Origin: Sphingobium quisquiliarum P25
GTDB taxonomy: Bacteria > Pseudomonadota > Alphaproteobacteria > Sphingomonadales > Sphingomonadaceae
DNA: 60,915 bases
Reading direction: 5' to 3'
Assembly (NCBI RefSeq): GCF_000445065.1
Contig: NZ_ATHO01000130.1
Span: 1-60,915, forward strand
A program made the translations under genes and the position numbers. Shown here one piece after another: positions 1 to 8,930 of the stretch. The notes under the pieces were generated by a model. It saw nothing but the letters and a program-made list of their open reading frames with translations. It was not told the DNA's origin and searched no databases. Positions within the stretch are counted from its first letter, which is position 1; each line of letters starts with the position of its first letter.

Positions 1-1752
1 GCTGAACGCACCGCCATGTTGGAGCGGGCGGCCGATGCGATGCAGGCGGAGATGCCGCTGTTGCTGGGGCTGATCGTGCGCGAAGCGGGCAAGTCGCTGC
101 CCAACGCCATCGCGGAAGCGCGCGAGGCGATCGACTTCCTGCGCTATTATGCCGTGCAGGCGCGTGCTTCCTTCGGCCCTGCGCAGACGGCCCTTGGCCC
201 CGTCACCTGCATCAGTCCGTGGAATTTTCCGCTCGCCATCTTTACAGGACAGGTCGCGGCGGCGCTCGCGGCGGGCAATCCGGTGCTGGCCAAGCCTGCC
301 GAGGAAACGCCGCTGATCGCGGCGCAAGCCGTGCGGCTGCTGCATGACGCGGGCGTGCTCGGCGATGCGCTGCAACTGGTCCCCGGCGACGGCAGCATCG
401 GGGCGGCGCTGGTCGATGCGCCGGAAACCGCAGCGGTCATCTTCACCGGATCGACCGAGGTTGCGCGCCTGATCCAGCGCCAGCTTGCGCCGCGCCTTTC
501 GCCATCGGGCGCGCCGATCCCGCTGATCGCGGAGACGGGCGGGCAGAATGCGATGATCGTGGATTCCTCCGCGCTCGCCGAACAGGTGGTGGCGGACGTC
601 GTCGCATCAGCCTTCGACAGCGCGGGCCAGCGCTGTTCGGCGTTGCGGATATTGTGCGTGCAGGAGGAGGTCGCCGACCGGATATTGACCATGTTGAAGG
701 GGGCTATGGCGGAGCTGCGCATCGGCCGCACCGACGCCCTCAACATCGACATAGGCCCCGTCATCACGGCGGAGGCGCGCGACGGCATCGACCGGCATAT
801 CGCGGCCATGCGGGCGCTGGGCCGCGCGGTCGAACAAAGCCCGCTGCCGCCGGGAACAGCCCACGGCACCTTCGTGCCCCCCACGATCATAGAGATCGAA
901 TCCATCGCCGATGTCCGCCGGGAGGTGTTCGGGCCGGTGCTCCACCTGCTGCGCTTCCGCCGCGAGGGGATGGATGCGCTGGTGGACCAGATCAACGCTA
1001 CGGGCTACGGGCTGACCTTCGGCCTGCACACGCGGCTGGACGCCACCATCGCCGAAGTCACGGGCCGGGTGAAGGCGGGCAACATTTATGTGAACCGCAA
1101 CGTCATCGGCGCGGTCGTCGGCGTGCAGCCCTTTGGCGGGCGCGGCCTGTCGGGCACCGGGCCCAAGGCGGGCGGGCCGCTCTACCTTGGCCGCCTTGCT
1201 ATGCCCGCGCCTGCCTTTCCCATGCGCGCCAGCCAGCCGCCGCCGCTACAGGCGTTCGCGCAGTGGCTGGAGGAGCGGGGGGAAGGCGATGCGGCCGCCT
1301 ATGCGCGGCGGGCGGGGAGCGCTTCGGCGCTTGGCGTCGAACTGACGCTGCCGGGGCCGGTGGGGGAACGCAATCTTTATGCGCTGCATCCGCGCGGATT
1401 GATCCTGCTGCGCCCCTCCACCGGCCAGGGCCTGCTGCGGCAGATGGCGGCGGTTCTGGCGACCGGCAACCGGGGTGTGGTTGAGGGCATGGCCCTGCCA
1501 TCCGGCCTGCCCGCCCCGGTCGCCGCCTGTTTCCCGTCGCGCCCTGACGGCCCCTATGCCGCCGCGCTTGTCGAAGGGGACGAGGACATGATCACCGCCA
1601 TGGCGCAGGAACTGGCCGGTGGCGAAGGTCCGATAGTGCCCGTCCATGCCGAAGGGGAGGGTTATTGCCTCGACCGATTGCTGGAGGAGGTTTCCACCTC
1701 CATCAACATAGCGGCGGCGGGCGGCAATGCCAGCCTGATGATGATCGGATAG
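1..1752 (+). CDS. putA: PutA, C-terminal part (P5C dehydrogenase)
   Basis: This is the 3' end of the bifunctional proline dehydrogenase / delta-1-pyrroline-5-carboxylate dehydrogenase; the reading frame is open from the first base, so the gene starts outside the window. The visible part is the NAD-dependent P5C dehydrogenase, which oxidises glutamate semialdehyde to glutamate. Seen: the aldehyde dehydrogenase N-x-P-W-N-F-P-like stretch (SPWNFPLAI), the catalytic-Glu segment ETGGQNAM and the nucleophile segment GQRCSALR. About 170 residues after the catalytic domain resemble the vestigial C-terminal aldehyde-dehydrogenase-like domain of long PutA forms. The proline dehydrogenase half and any DNA-binding domain cannot be judged here. 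The assignment is secure. Confidence 0.93.
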   Translation, partial: AERTAMLERAADAMQAEMPLLLGLIVREAGKSLPNAIAEAREAIDFLRYYAVQARASFGPAQTALGPVTCISPWNFPLAIFTGQVAAALAAGNPVLAKPAEETPLIAAQAVRLLHDAGVLGDALQLVPGDGSIGAALVDAPETAAVIFTGSTEVARLIQRQLAPRLSPSGAPIPLIAETGGQNAMIVDSSALAEQVVADVVASAFDSAGQRCSALRILCVQEEVADRILTMLKGAMAELRIGRTDALNIDIGPVITAEARDGIDRHIAAMRALGRAVEQSPLPPGTAHGTFVPPTIIEIESIADVRREVFGPVLHLLRFRREGMDALVDQINATGYGLTFGLHTRLDATIAEVTGRVKAGNIYVNRNVIGAVVGVQPFGGRGLSGTGPKAGGPLYLGRLAMPAPAFPMRASQPPPLQAFAQWLEERGEGDAAAYARRAGSASALGVELTLPGPVGERNLYALHPRGLILLRPSTGQGLLRQMAAVLATGNRGVVEGMALPSGLPAPVAACFPSRPDGPYAAALVEGDEDMITAMAQELAGGEGPIVPVHAEGEGYCLDRLLEEVSTSINIAAAGGNASLMMIG

Positions 1753-1759
1753 AAGGGGT

Positions 1760-2521
1760 TCAGCCGCCCAGCTTCGACAGCATGAAGGCCAGCAGGAAAC
1801 CGCCCACGGTGATGAGGCCGGAAAATTCATGCGTCTCTTCGGTCGCTTCGGGGATCATCGTGTCGACCAGCATCGCCAGGATCGCGCCAGCGGCAACCGC
1901 CGTGGTGGCCGCGATCAGGTCGGCGCTCGCGTCCGCCAGAAGGACATAGCCGAGCAGGGCGGCGATGCCGGAAGCAAGCGCGATGCCGCCCCACACGCCG
2001 AAGATGTAGAGCGGACCCCGGCCCGCCTTCTTCATGCCCGCCGCGCTCGACAGCCCTTCGGGAACGTTGGACAGGAACACCGCCGCGACCGTCACCGTGC
2101 TGACGCCGCCGCCATGCAGCAGGCTGAGGCCGATGACCACCGATTCGGGAATGCCGTCCAGCAGCGCGCCGATGGCGATGGCCGCGCCGGAGCCGCTGTC
2201 CGCCGATGCCTGGCTTTGAGCGGGGTTTGATCCCGATCGCTTGCGATGCTTCGCGCCGGAGCGGGAAACGGCGATATTCGCGATCGTGTAGACCAGCGCC
2301 CCGGCCAGAAAGCCCGCCGCGGTCGAATCGAAACCGCCCCGCGCATAGGCTTCGTCCATGAGGTCGAAGGCGACGGCGGAAATCAGCACGCCCGATCCCA
2401 CCGCCATGATCGCGGCGATCAGCCTTTGCGGCAGGCGGGCGGCATAGCCGACACCTGCCCCGATCAGCAGCGCCGATCCGCCGCCGAAACCCCAGAAACC
2501 CGCCTCCAAAGGCCCCGCCAT
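1760..2521 (-). CDS. ZIP-family metal transporter
   Basis: A 253-residue polytopic membrane protein of the ZIP (ZupT-like) divalent metal uptake family. Alternating hydrophobic segments run through the protein. The family hallmark, a polar helix with the pattern D-G-I-P-E-S in IGALLDGIPESVVIGLSL, is followed by a second helix with S-N-V-P-E-G, giving the His/Glu/Asn metal path. The loop between the third and fourth helices is short and basic with Ser/Gln rather than His-rich. The start at 2521 is chosen because AGGGAG lies just upstream; the frame stays open further upstream but that stretch does not look membrane-like. It converges with putA with a 7-base gap. The metal specificity is not visible. 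Confidence 0.85.
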   Translation of the reverse strand: MAGPLEAGFWGFGGGSALLIGAGVGYAARLPQRLIAAIMAVGSGVLISAVAFDLMDEAYARGGFDSTAAGFLAGALVYTIANIAVSRSGAKHRKRSGSNPAQSQASADSGSGAAIAIGALLDGIPESVVIGLSLLHGGGVSTVTVAAVFLSNVPEGLSSAAGMKKAGRGPLYIFGVWGGIALASGIAALLGYVLLADASADLIAATTAVAAGAILAMLVDTMIPEATEETHEFSGLITVGGFLLAFMLSKLGG

Positions 2522-2711
2522 AGACGATCTCCCTGGAGGCGAAACGGCACAGGCGGGCAAAAGGATGCAAGGACCGCCCAAACGGCTGCGGGTTGGAGCG
2601 GCTGGGCCTAGTCCGTCAGGCCCAGCCTTCACGATATCATCCCCGGCAACCAGCTTGAAACTCTGCGCCGCCGCCGCATTGTGTCCATCCTGTGCGACGA
2701 ACAGGCCGCCC

Positions 2712-3884
2712 TCAATCGCAGGTGATAACCGCGTTGCGCAGTTCATACCCGGTGACGAGCGGGTTCCAGGCGAGGGAGGGCGCGTGTTCCAGCGTCAGGC
2801 CCGGCACGCGCAGCAGGCGGTCCAGGAACAGGCAGCTTTCCTGCAAGGCCACCTGCGCGCCGGGACAGCGATGCTCGCCATCGCCGAAGGACAGCCCGGC
2901 ATTGCCATATTTCGCGCTGACCTGCCGTCCCGGCACCACTTTGCACACCCGGTCGCCGAAGGCGGCAGCATCCGTATTCGCCGCGCGCACATCGACCGCG
3001 ATGGCCGCGCCCGGCTGCGCGGGGGCATCCTGCGGCATGCGGCGGTAGAGATAGCCGACGACCGGCTCCAGTCGCAGCAATTCCTCCAGCAGGGCGATCT
3101 GGCCGCCCTCGTCCGCCGTCAGGAAGGCGGTTTTCAGATCCTCCCGCTCCAGCATGTGCCATGCGGCCATGACGATGAACTCGCGCGTGGTCGCCATACC
3201 CGCAGCGCCATAGACCAGGCACTCCGTCAATATCTCGCGCCCGTTATAGCCCTGGCCGATCAGGTGGGAGATGACATCGTCCTGCCGCTGCCTCTTGCGC
3301 GCCCGGATGGCGGGCCTGACGTCGCGATAATAGAAGGCGAGCACACGAAACTGCGAGCGCAGGAAGAAGGCGAAGGCCGCCAGCTTGCCCCGTGGACGGT
3401 GGAAGTCGCCGGTAAAGAACACGTCCAGCCTCCTGGCGAGACCGGCGGGGTCGCTGTTCGTCAGCCCGACGATCTGGCTGGCCACCGCCACCGCCAGTTC
3501 CAGGCTCATCTGGTCGAGCCGTGCGCGCCTGTCCCTGCGAAAGCGGGAAATGAGGCCGTCGCTCAGTTCGATCATCAGCTCGCGATAGCGGGAGGTGACG
3601 ATCTTCGGCGTGAAGAAGCGAGCCGTGGCGCTGCGCTGGACCCGGTGCGCCTCGCCCTCCAGGAACAGGATGGGCTGGCGCGTGGCGCTGCCGATCCGGC
3701 CCACCTGCTCGGCGAGGAAACCCGCCTGCCGCGCCTGATCGCTGCGCAGGACGGCGCGGGCTTCGGCGAAATCGCGGGTGCGCAGGTCCGGGTCGACCGT
3801 GCCCCCGCCCGCTGAGGCGGCGGCGGACTTGCGGTCATCGCCCTTCTGACCGAAGGGGCAGGCGCTGGGAAGATGGTCTTCCAT
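2712..3884 (-). CDS. Cytochrome P450
   Basis: A soluble bacterial-type cytochrome P450 of 390 residues, a heme-thiolate monooxygenase needing a separate ferredoxin and reductase, neither of which is in this window. The heme loop SFGDGEHRCPG fits F-x-x-G-x-H-x-C-x-G and makes Cys340 the axial ligand. The I-helix segment YGAAGMATTREF carries the A-G-x-x-T-T oxygen-activation motif, and the K-helix ELLRLEP supplies E-x-x-R. It is divergent from the phosphatidyltransferase gene and has no redox partner next to it. The substrate cannot be inferred. It is not closely similar to the second P450 of the window at 13.2-14.5 kb. Confidence 0.9.
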   Translation of the reverse strand: MEDHLPSACPFGQKGDDRKSAAASAGGGTVDPDLRTRDFAEARAVLRSDQARQAGFLAEQVGRIGSATRQPILFLEGEAHRVQRSATARFFTPKIVTSRYRELMIELSDGLISRFRRDRRARLDQMSLELAVAVASQIVGLTNSDPAGLARRLDVFFTGDFHRPRGKLAAFAFFLRSQFRVLAFYYRDVRPAIRARKRQRQDDVISHLIGQGYNGREILTECLVYGAAGMATTREFIVMAAWHMLEREDLKTAFLTADEGGQIALLEELLRLEPVVGYLYRRMPQDAPAQPGAAIAVDVRAANTDAAAFGDRVCKVVPGRQVSAKYGNAGLSFGDGEHRCPGAQVALQESCLFLDRLLRVPGLTLEHAPSLAWNPLVTGYELRNAVITCD

Positions 3885-4017
3885 GGAGCTTCAACCCTGT
3901 CGGATGCGGATCAGGCGCAGATTACGCTCGTCGAGGAGCGCGTCAAGGTGGCCGGAGATCGCGCTGTGGAGCGATTTCGAACGTTGCTCATCGCCGCGCA
4001 TCGTTCCATATGGCGAT

Positions 4018-4701
4018 ATGACAATTCCATTACAGCCCGCGCCCGCTCTTTCGAGGATTCAGGAAAACTGGCTCGCCGCCAGGGAACGGCAGTTGCTGAA
4101 CTGGCTTTGCGCCCGGATGCCGCGCTGGGTCACGCCCGACCTGCTGACGGCGGTGGGCATGGCCGGTGCGTTCATGATCTTCCTTGGCTATGCCGCCAGC
4201 AATTTCGGCTCCTCCTGGCTGCTGCTCGCGATTGCGGGCTATGTCGTGCAATGGTTCGGGGATTCGATGGACGGCAGCATCGCGCGCTTCCGCCGGATCG
4301 AGCGGCCATCCTACGGCTATTTCATCGACCATAGCTGCGACGGGCTGGCGACGCTGCTGATCCTGATGGGCATCGGGTTCAGTCCGTTCGTGACGATGGA
4401 CATCGCGATGGTGGCGCTGGCGGGATATCTGCTGCTGTCGATCCACGCCTATCTTTCCGCCCGCGTGCTGGGCGAGTTCAAACTGTCCTACCTTGCCGCG
4501 GGGCCGACGGAATTGCGGCTGATGCTGATCGCGCTGACGGCGGCGATGATGGCGCTGGGGAACGGACCGGGATTGTTCGGCAGAATATCGGGCTTCGACA
4601 TCTTCGTGGGATCGGCGGGGACGATCCTGATCCTGCTGTTCGTCATCCAGACGTTGAGCACCGGGCGGCGGCTCGCGCGGGCGGAACGTCGTGGCGAATG
4701 A
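4018..4701 (+). CDS. CDP-alcohol phosphatidyltransferase family protein
   Basis: An integral membrane enzyme of 227 residues in the CDP-alcohol phosphatidyltransferase family, which transfers a phosphatidyl or other phospho group from a CDP-linked donor to an alcohol. The signature D-G-x2-A-R-x9-G-x3-D-x3-D is intact in SMDGSIARFRRI and the following YGYFIDHSCD. Several hydrophobic helices follow. The ATG at 4018 is chosen because it begins just before the soluble N-terminal segment; the upstream extension is basic and unlike the family, and no strong ribosome site is visible. The next gene overlaps its stop by four bases. The acceptor alcohol (inositol phosphate, glycerol phosphate or other) is not determined. 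Confidence 0.82.
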   Translation: MTIPLQPAPALSRIQENWLAARERQLLNWLCARMPRWVTPDLLTAVGMAGAFMIFLGYAASNFGSSWLLLAIAGYVVQWFGDSMDGSIARFRRIERPSYGYFIDHSCDGLATLLILMGIGFSPFVTMDIAMVALAGYLLLSIHAYLSARVLGEFKLSYLAAGPTELRLMLIALTAAMMALGNGPGLFGRISGFDIFVGSAGTILILLFVIQTLSTGRRLARAERRGE

Positions 4702-5180
4702 CGATGATCCAGATACTGGTCGATGCCGACGCCTGCCCGGTAAAGGAGGAAATCTATAAGGTCGCCTTTCGCCATGAGGTGCCGGTCATGGTGGTCAGCA
4801 ACAGCCCGCTTCGCATCCCCACCCACCCGCTGATCAGCCGCACGGTGGTGAGCGACGGCTTCGACGCGGCGGACGACTGGATCGCGGAGAGGGTGACGGC
4901 AGGCACGGTCGTCGTGACGGCGGACATTCTGCTGGCGGATCGCTGCCTGAAAATGGGCGGCACGGTGATCGCGCCCAATGGCAAGCCATTCACCAGCGCA
5001 TCGATCGGCAACGCCATCGCCGTCCGGGCGATCATGGCCGACCTGCGTGCTGGCGGCGACCAGATCGGCGGCCCCGCCGCTTTCAGCAAGGCGGACCGTT
5101 CGCGCTTCCTGTCGGCGCTGGACGAAGAACTGGTCCGGCTGATCAACGCCCGGCGCCGCGCGGGTGGCGGCCCGCTTTGA
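4698..5180 (+). CDS. YaiI/YqxD family protein (DUF188)
   Basis: A 160-residue protein of the YaiI/YqxD (UPF0178, DUF188) family, a PIN-like fold of unsettled function. The N-terminal I-L-V-D-A-D-A-C-P-V-K-E-E signature, a central VVTADILLADRC segment and NGKPFT are all typical of the family. It starts inside the stop codon of the preceding membrane gene (ATGA overlap), so the two are probably translationally coupled. Nothing in the sequence reveals a substrate. Family assignment is firm; biological role is open. Confidence 0.88.
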   Translation: MTMIQILVDADACPVKEEIYKVAFRHEVPVMVVSNSPLRIPTHPLISRTVVSDGFDAADDWIAERVTAGTVVVTADILLADRCLKMGGTVIAPNGKPFTSASIGNAIAVRAIMADLRAGGDQIGGPAAFSKADRSRFLSALDEELVRLINARRRAGGGPL

Positions 5181-5231
5181 CATTCCCGGCCGATGGCTGC
5201 ACGGGAAAGCCGGTCAGCCGTGCGAGCAACC

Positions 5232-6380
5232 ATGCAGATCCTGAATTTCGACATCGACCTTTTCCTCCGCGACTATTGGCAGAAGAAACCGCTGCTGATC
5301 CGCAATCTATGGACGGCATGGGCCAATCCGCTGGAGCCTGACGAGCTTGCGGGACTCGCCTGCGAGGAAGGCGTGGAATCCCGCCTGATCCGGCAGAAGG
5401 GCGGCACATGGACGCTGGATCACGGGCCCTTCGCGGCGGAACGGTTCGGCAAGCTGGGCCGCGAGCGCTGGACCTTGCTGGTGCAGGCGGTCGATCATCA
5501 TGTGCCCGAAGTCGCCGCGCTGATCGATCCGTTCCGTTTCGTGCCCAACTGGCGCATCGACGATGTGATGGTCAGCTATGCCGCCGATCAGGGCGGGGTG
5601 GGACCGCATTTCGATCAATATGACGTGTTCCTGCTCCAGGGCTTGGGCAGAAGGTGCTGGCGGGTCGGCCCGCGCTGCGACGAAAACAGCGCGTTGCTGC
5701 CGCATGACGACCTTCGCCTGCTCGCGGAGTTCGAGGCGGTGGACGAATGGGTGCTTGAACCGGGCGACATCCTCTATGTCCCGCCCGGCTTCGCCCATGA
5801 CGGCGTCGCCGTGGGCGATGATTGCATGACCTATTCCATCGGGTTTCGCGCGCCGTCCCGCAGCGAGTTGATCGGCGGCTGGTGCGATCATCTGCTCGAC
5901 CGGCTGGAGGAAGATGATCGCTATGCCGACCCGGACCTGCGGGCGCAGGACAATCCGGGCGAGATTGCTCCATCCGCTCTGGCCCGCCTGCAAGCCATGA
6001 TCGCGGACAGGCTGATGGATGCGGACGGCTTTGCCCGCTGGTTCGGCGAATATAATAGCAGCCCCAAATATGCCGAGGCGGACTGGCGGCCCGAACGGCC
6101 GGTGACACGGCGGGAGTTGCAAGCCCATCTGGCGGAGGGCGGCGGGCTGCTGCGCAATCCGGCCAGTCGCTTTTCCTTCATCCGGCGGGACGGCGGCAGC
6201 CTGTTCCTGTTCGCCGACGGGCAAAGTTTCGAATGCGCCGGGGCAGCCGCCGCCTTTGCGCGGCAGATTTGCGCGAAGGATCATGTCGTGCCGGGCCCGG
6301 AAACCGCCGATGATCCTGCCTGGCTGACGCTGATCGCCGCCCTGATCGATCGGGGCAGCGTCGCGCTGGACGGGGATTGA
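5232..6380 (+). CDS. JmjC/cupin ribosomal oxygenase (RoxA/YcfD-like)
   Basis: A 2-oxoglutarate/Fe(II)-dependent oxygenase of the YcfD/RoxA type, which in E. coli hydroxylates an arginine of ribosomal protein uL16. The N-terminus ([14 protein letters not shown]) and the iron facial triad element [11 protein letters not shown] (His-x-Asp) are clear; the second His lies in the PPGFAHDG strand. A winged C-terminal half follows, as in the family. The ATG at 5232 begins the conserved part; an upstream in-frame start at 5193 would add 13 residues of low similarity. It is followed after 4 bases by rluE, another ribosome-modification gene. Arginine-hydroxylase activity is inferred from the family. Confidence 0.86.
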   Translation: MQILNFDIDLFLRDYWQKKPLLIRNLWTAWANPLEPDELAGLACEEGVESRLIRQKGGTWTLDHGPFAAERFGKLGRERWTLLVQAVDHHVPEVAALIDPFRFVPNWRIDDVMVSYAADQGGVGPHFDQYDVFLLQGLGRRCWRVGPRCDENSALLPHDDLRLLAEFEAVDEWVLEPGDILYVPPGFAHDGVAVGDDCMTYSIGFRAPSRSELIGGWCDHLLDRLEEDDRYADPDLRAQDNPGEIAPSALARLQAMIADRLMDADGFARWFGEYNSSPKYAEADWRPERPVTRRELQAHLAEGGGLLRNPASRFSFIRRDGGSLFLFADGQSFECAGAAAAFARQICAKDHVVPGPETADDPAWLTLIAALIDRGSVALDGD

Positions 6381-6384
6381 CGGC

Positions 6385-6927
6385 GTGGCGCGGCTGATCC
6401 TGTTCAACAAGCCTTATGGCGTGATGTCGCAATTCACCGACGCGCGATCGGAAACAGCCCGGCCGACTTTGTCCGGCTTCATCGATGCGCCCGGCGTCTA
6501 TCCGGCGGGGCGGCTGGACCTGGACAGCGAAGGGCTGCTCCTGCTCACCGATGACGGCAGGCTGCAATCGCGCATTGCCGATCCCAAATTCAAGATGCCC
6601 AAAACCTATCTGGTGCAGGTGGAGGGCGATCCGCAGCAGGCGGCGCTGGACCAGCTACGGCGCGGAGTGCGGTTGAAGGACGGCATGACCCTGCCAGCGG
6701 AGGCGCGGCGCATCGACATTCCCGATCTGTGGCCGCGCGACCCGCCGGTGCGATTTCGCAAAAGCGTGCCGGACTGCTGGATTGCGCTGACCATCCGGGA
6801 AGGCCGCAACCGGCAGGTGCGCCGCATGACGGCGGCAGTCGGCCATCCGACGCTGCGGCTGGTGCGGTGGCGGATCGGCGAGTGGACGCTGGACGGGCTG
6901 CAACCCGGACAATGGCGCGACGCCTGA
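6385..6927 (+). CDS. rluE: 23S rRNA pseudouridine synthase RluE
   Basis: A 180-residue pseudouridine synthase of the RsuA/RluB/RluE group that modifies 23S rRNA (U2457 in E. coli). The opening [16 protein letters not shown], the catalytic block [18 protein letters not shown] with Asp45, and the [12 protein letters not shown] segment all match RluE as remembered. There is no S4 domain, as in RluE. Translation starts at a GTG four bases after the oxygenase gene, so the two probably form one ribosome-modifying operon. It converges with the MerR-type gene 6 bases downstream. Confidence 0.88.
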   Translation: MARLILFNKPYGVMSQFTDARSETARPTLSGFIDAPGVYPAGRLDLDSEGLLLLTDDGRLQSRIADPKFKMPKTYLVQVEGDPQQAALDQLRRGVRLKDGMTLPAEARRIDIPDLWPRDPPVRFRKSVPDCWIALTIREGRNRQVRRMTAAVGHPTLRLVRWRIGEWTLDGLQPGQWRDA

Positions 6928-6933
6928 CCAGCC

Positions 6934-7341
6934 TCAGCGCTGGTCGAAAGAGGTCAGGATGGGGCAGGGCCCCGCAGAGCCGCTGCCGCATTCTTCGGCG
7001 AGCCGCCGCAGCGAAGCGCGGGCCTGTTCCAATTCCCTGATCTTCACGTCCAGCGCGGCGATCCGCTCCCTGGCGAGCGCCCGCGCCCGTGCCCGGTCAT
7101 CAGTGGCGTCCAGCGCCAGCAGTTCCTTGATCTGCTCAAGCGTGAAGCCCGCCGCCTGCGCCGACCGGATGAAGCGCAGCCGCCTGACATCTTCCTCGCC
7201 ATAACGGCGCACGCCGCCGCCACTGCTCGCGCTTCCGGGCCGCTCCGGCGTCTCCAGCAATCCTCGCCGCTGATAATAGCGCACCGTTTCGACCCCGACG
7301 CCAGCGCCCTGCGCCAGACCGGCTATGGTAAGCTGTTTCAC
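6934..7341 (-). CDS. MerR-family regulator, two-cysteine variant
   Basis: A MerR-family activator of about 135 residues with an N-terminal winged helix (TIAGLAQGAGVGVETVRYYQRRGLL) and a long dimerisation helix. The C-terminus EECGSGSAGPCPILTSF has two cysteines nine residues apart, the same spacing as Hg ligands Cys117 and Cys126 of mercury MerR. The region matching Cys82 (LLALDATDD) has no cysteine. A GTG at 7341 preceded by GGAG is the preferred start; an ATG at 7359 lies inside the operator. It is divergent from the glutaredoxin-MauE fusion, with a mer-type operator between them. It may sense thiophilic metal or redox state; the effector is unknown. Confidence 0.85.
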   Translation of the reverse strand: MKQLTIAGLAQGAGVGVETVRYYQRRGLLETPERPGSASSGGGVRRYGEEDVRRLRFIRSAQAAGFTLEQIKELLALDATDDRARARALARERIAALDVKIRELEQARASLRRLAEECGSGSAGPCPILTSFDQR

Positions 7342-7344
7342 CTC

Positions 7345-7376
7345 TTGACTCCGTACCATGGTACGGACCCTATATG
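7345..7376 (+). promoter_or_regulatory. mer-type promoter/operator
   Basis: A TTGACT -35 hexamer (7345-7350) is followed by the perfect 18-base palindrome TCCGTACCATGGTACGGA (7350-7367) and a TATATG -10 hexamer (7371-7376), leaving a 20-base spacer. Overlong 19-20 base spacers filled by a dyad are the hallmark of MerR-activated promoters. The outer half-sites TCCGTAC/GTACGGA are those of the merT operator of Tn21/Tn501 as remembered. It drives the rightward glutaredoxin-MauE gene and overlaps the 5' end of the divergent regulator gene, so autoregulation is likely. Confidence 0.85.
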
Positions 7377-7414
7377 GGTGTCATCTCAGTGCAATCCAGT
7401 CGAAAGCCGCTGTC

Positions 7415-8185
7415 ATGACCAGTTCAACCTACCCCCGCCGCGCCACCTTGTACCGGATGGTGATGGACAAGCATGTCTGTCCCTATGGCCTGAAGGCAAA
7501 GCATCTTCTGGAGAGCAGGGGCTTCGCGGTCGATGATAAATGGCTGACCTCGCGCGAGGAAACCGACGCGTTCAAGGCGGATCATAATGTCAGAACCACC
7601 CCGCAGACCTTCATCGACGGGAAGCGGATCGGCGGCTATGACGACCTGCGCCGCTATTTCGGGATGACCGTCGCTGACCCCGACGCGACGACTTACAAGC
7701 CGGTGATCGCCCTGTTCGCTATGACCGCGCTGATGGCGCTGGCGGCCAGCCATGCGGCCTTCGGAACGGCGCTGACGATCCATGCGGCCGAATGGTTCAT
7801 CGCGTTCAGCATGGCGGTGCTGGCGCTGCTCAAGCTCCAGAATGTCGAAAGCTTTTCGACCATGTTCCTGAACTACGACCTGCTGGCCAGGCGGTGGGTG
7901 CCCTATGCCACCATCTATCCCTTCGCCGAAGGACTGGCAGGCGTGCTGATGATCGCTGGCGCGCTCACCTGGCTGTCGGTGCCGATCGCGCTGTTCATCG
8001 GAACCGTGGGCGCGGTGTCGGTGATCAAGGCCGTCTATATCGACAAGCGGGAACTGAAATGCGCCTGCGTCGGGGGCTCCAGTAATGTGCCGCTCGGCTT
8101 CCTGTCGTTGACCGAAAATCTGATGATGATCGGCATGGCGGTGTGGATGACGGTATCCGCCCTTGGAGTGGGGGCGGGAGGCTGA
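7415..8185 (+). CDS. Glutaredoxin-MauE fusion membrane protein
   Basis: A 256-residue fusion. The first about 80 residues are a glutaredoxin-like domain with a C-P-Y-G active site (HVCPYGLKAKHLL), a T-T-P-Q-T-F cis-proline segment and I-G-G-Y-D-D-L. The rest is a MauE/DoxX-like membrane domain of about four helices with a C-A-C-V-G-G motif on a loop before the last helix. MauE-type proteins pass reducing or oxidising equivalents across the membrane for disulfide handling. The ATG at 7415 is chosen because it lies downstream of the promoter and directly before the domain. It is probably under control of the divergent MerR-type regulator. Its physiological client is unknown. Confidence 0.85.
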   Translation: MTSSTYPRRATLYRMVMDKHVCPYGLKAKHLLESRGFAVDDKWLTSREETDAFKADHNVRTTPQTFIDGKRIGGYDDLRRYFGMTVADPDATTYKPVIALFAMTALMALAASHAAFGTALTIHAAEWFIAFSMAVLALLKLQNVESFSTMFLNYDLLARRWVPYATIYPFAEGLAGVLMIAGALTWLSVPIALFIGTVGAVSVIKAVYIDKRELKCACVGGSSNVPLGFLSLTENLMMIGMAVWMTVSALGVGAGG

Positions 8186-8206
8186 CCGGCCCGTGTCCCC
8201 TGCCGT

Positions 8207-8770
8207 TCAATTTTCAGGCATGGTGCCAGGGCGCAGATAGGGGAACATATGCGCCACATAATCCGGCTTGCCCAGGCTGACGCCTTCGCTGCGCAGGATG
8301 GCGTAGGCGATCATTACATGGAAATAGAATTGGGGCAGCGTCCAGTCGCGGGCATATTGTTCCGCCGTCAGGTCGAAGATGATGCCAGCGGGCAGTTCAT
8401 GCGCGATCGGCTGATCGGGATCGACATCGAGCGCGGTGGGCGACAGGCCGTCGAGCAAGGCCACCGTCTCATCAATACGCGCCTTGGCTTCGGCGAATGA
8501 TCCGGGACGCTCGCCCGCATTGCGCCCTTCCTCCAGGAGCGTGTTCACCAGCGCAGGCAATTCCTCTCCCTTGAGCCGGTGGACGCCTTCGATGGCCTGC
8601 ACGCAGGCAAAGCGGATCTGCGTCGCCAAGGGAAACATATCGGGCGCGAGGCGCGAGGACAGCAGCGCTTCCCCCTTCTCCGGGATTTCGGCCTGTGCCT
8701 TGTCCAGCCAGCGGGACAGGGCCTGGAGCATCTGCTTGTAGGTCGGGACGAGAAGGCTGGTGAAAGGCAT
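8207..8770 (-). CDS. DUF1993 family protein
   Basis: A 187-residue protein of the DUF1993 family, an all-alpha DinB-like fold with no settled function. The N-terminal L-L-V-P-T-Y-K-Q-M-L-Q-A-L-S helix and the C-terminal Q-F-Y-F-H-V-M-I-A-Y-A-I-L-R segment, then G-V-x-L-G-K-x-D-Y, are typical. The ATG at 8770 follows a clear GGGAG. It converges with the glutaredoxin-MauE gene and is divergent from the cytochrome c gene across a short palindrome-containing promoter region. No catalytic residues can be named. Confidence 0.82.
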   Translation of the reverse strand: MPFTSLLVPTYKQMLQALSRWLDKAQAEIPEKGEALLSSRLAPDMFPLATQIRFACVQAIEGVHRLKGEELPALVNTLLEEGRNAGERPGSFAEAKARIDETVALLDGLSPTALDVDPDQPIAHELPAGIIFDLTAEQYARDWTLPQFYFHVMIAYAILRSEGVSLGKPDYVAHMFPYLRPGTMPEN

Positions 8771-8894
8771 GGCGCTGCTCCCTTTTCCGGTTGTTTCAGC
8801 GCGCTTTCGCCCGATCTCCGGCGGATTGCCAGCCTTTTTCGGTGGCCTTATCGCGCTGTCGCTCACGGGAGCCATGGTTGCTAACTTAAGAAAG

Positions 8895-8906
8895 TGAGTA
8901 TACTCA
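8895..8906. promoter_or_regulatory. Palindrome TGAGTATACTCA (operator candidate)
   Basis: A perfect 12-base palindrome between the DUF1993 and cytochrome c genes, followed by TTTAT, 24 bases before the cytochrome start. The core TGAGT-N2-ACTCA-TTT is shared with the palindrome at 29850-29863 beside a TetR gene, so one TetR-type regulator may bind both. This is inferred from similarity only. Confidence 0.5.
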
Positions 8907-8930
8907 TTTATATTAATAGAGGAGAGGTTG

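Noticed and set aside
2565..3815. 416-codon plus-strand frame opposite the first P450
   Set aside because: The opposite strand has intact heme and I-helix motifs; this frame has Arg/Gln/His-rich shadow composition.
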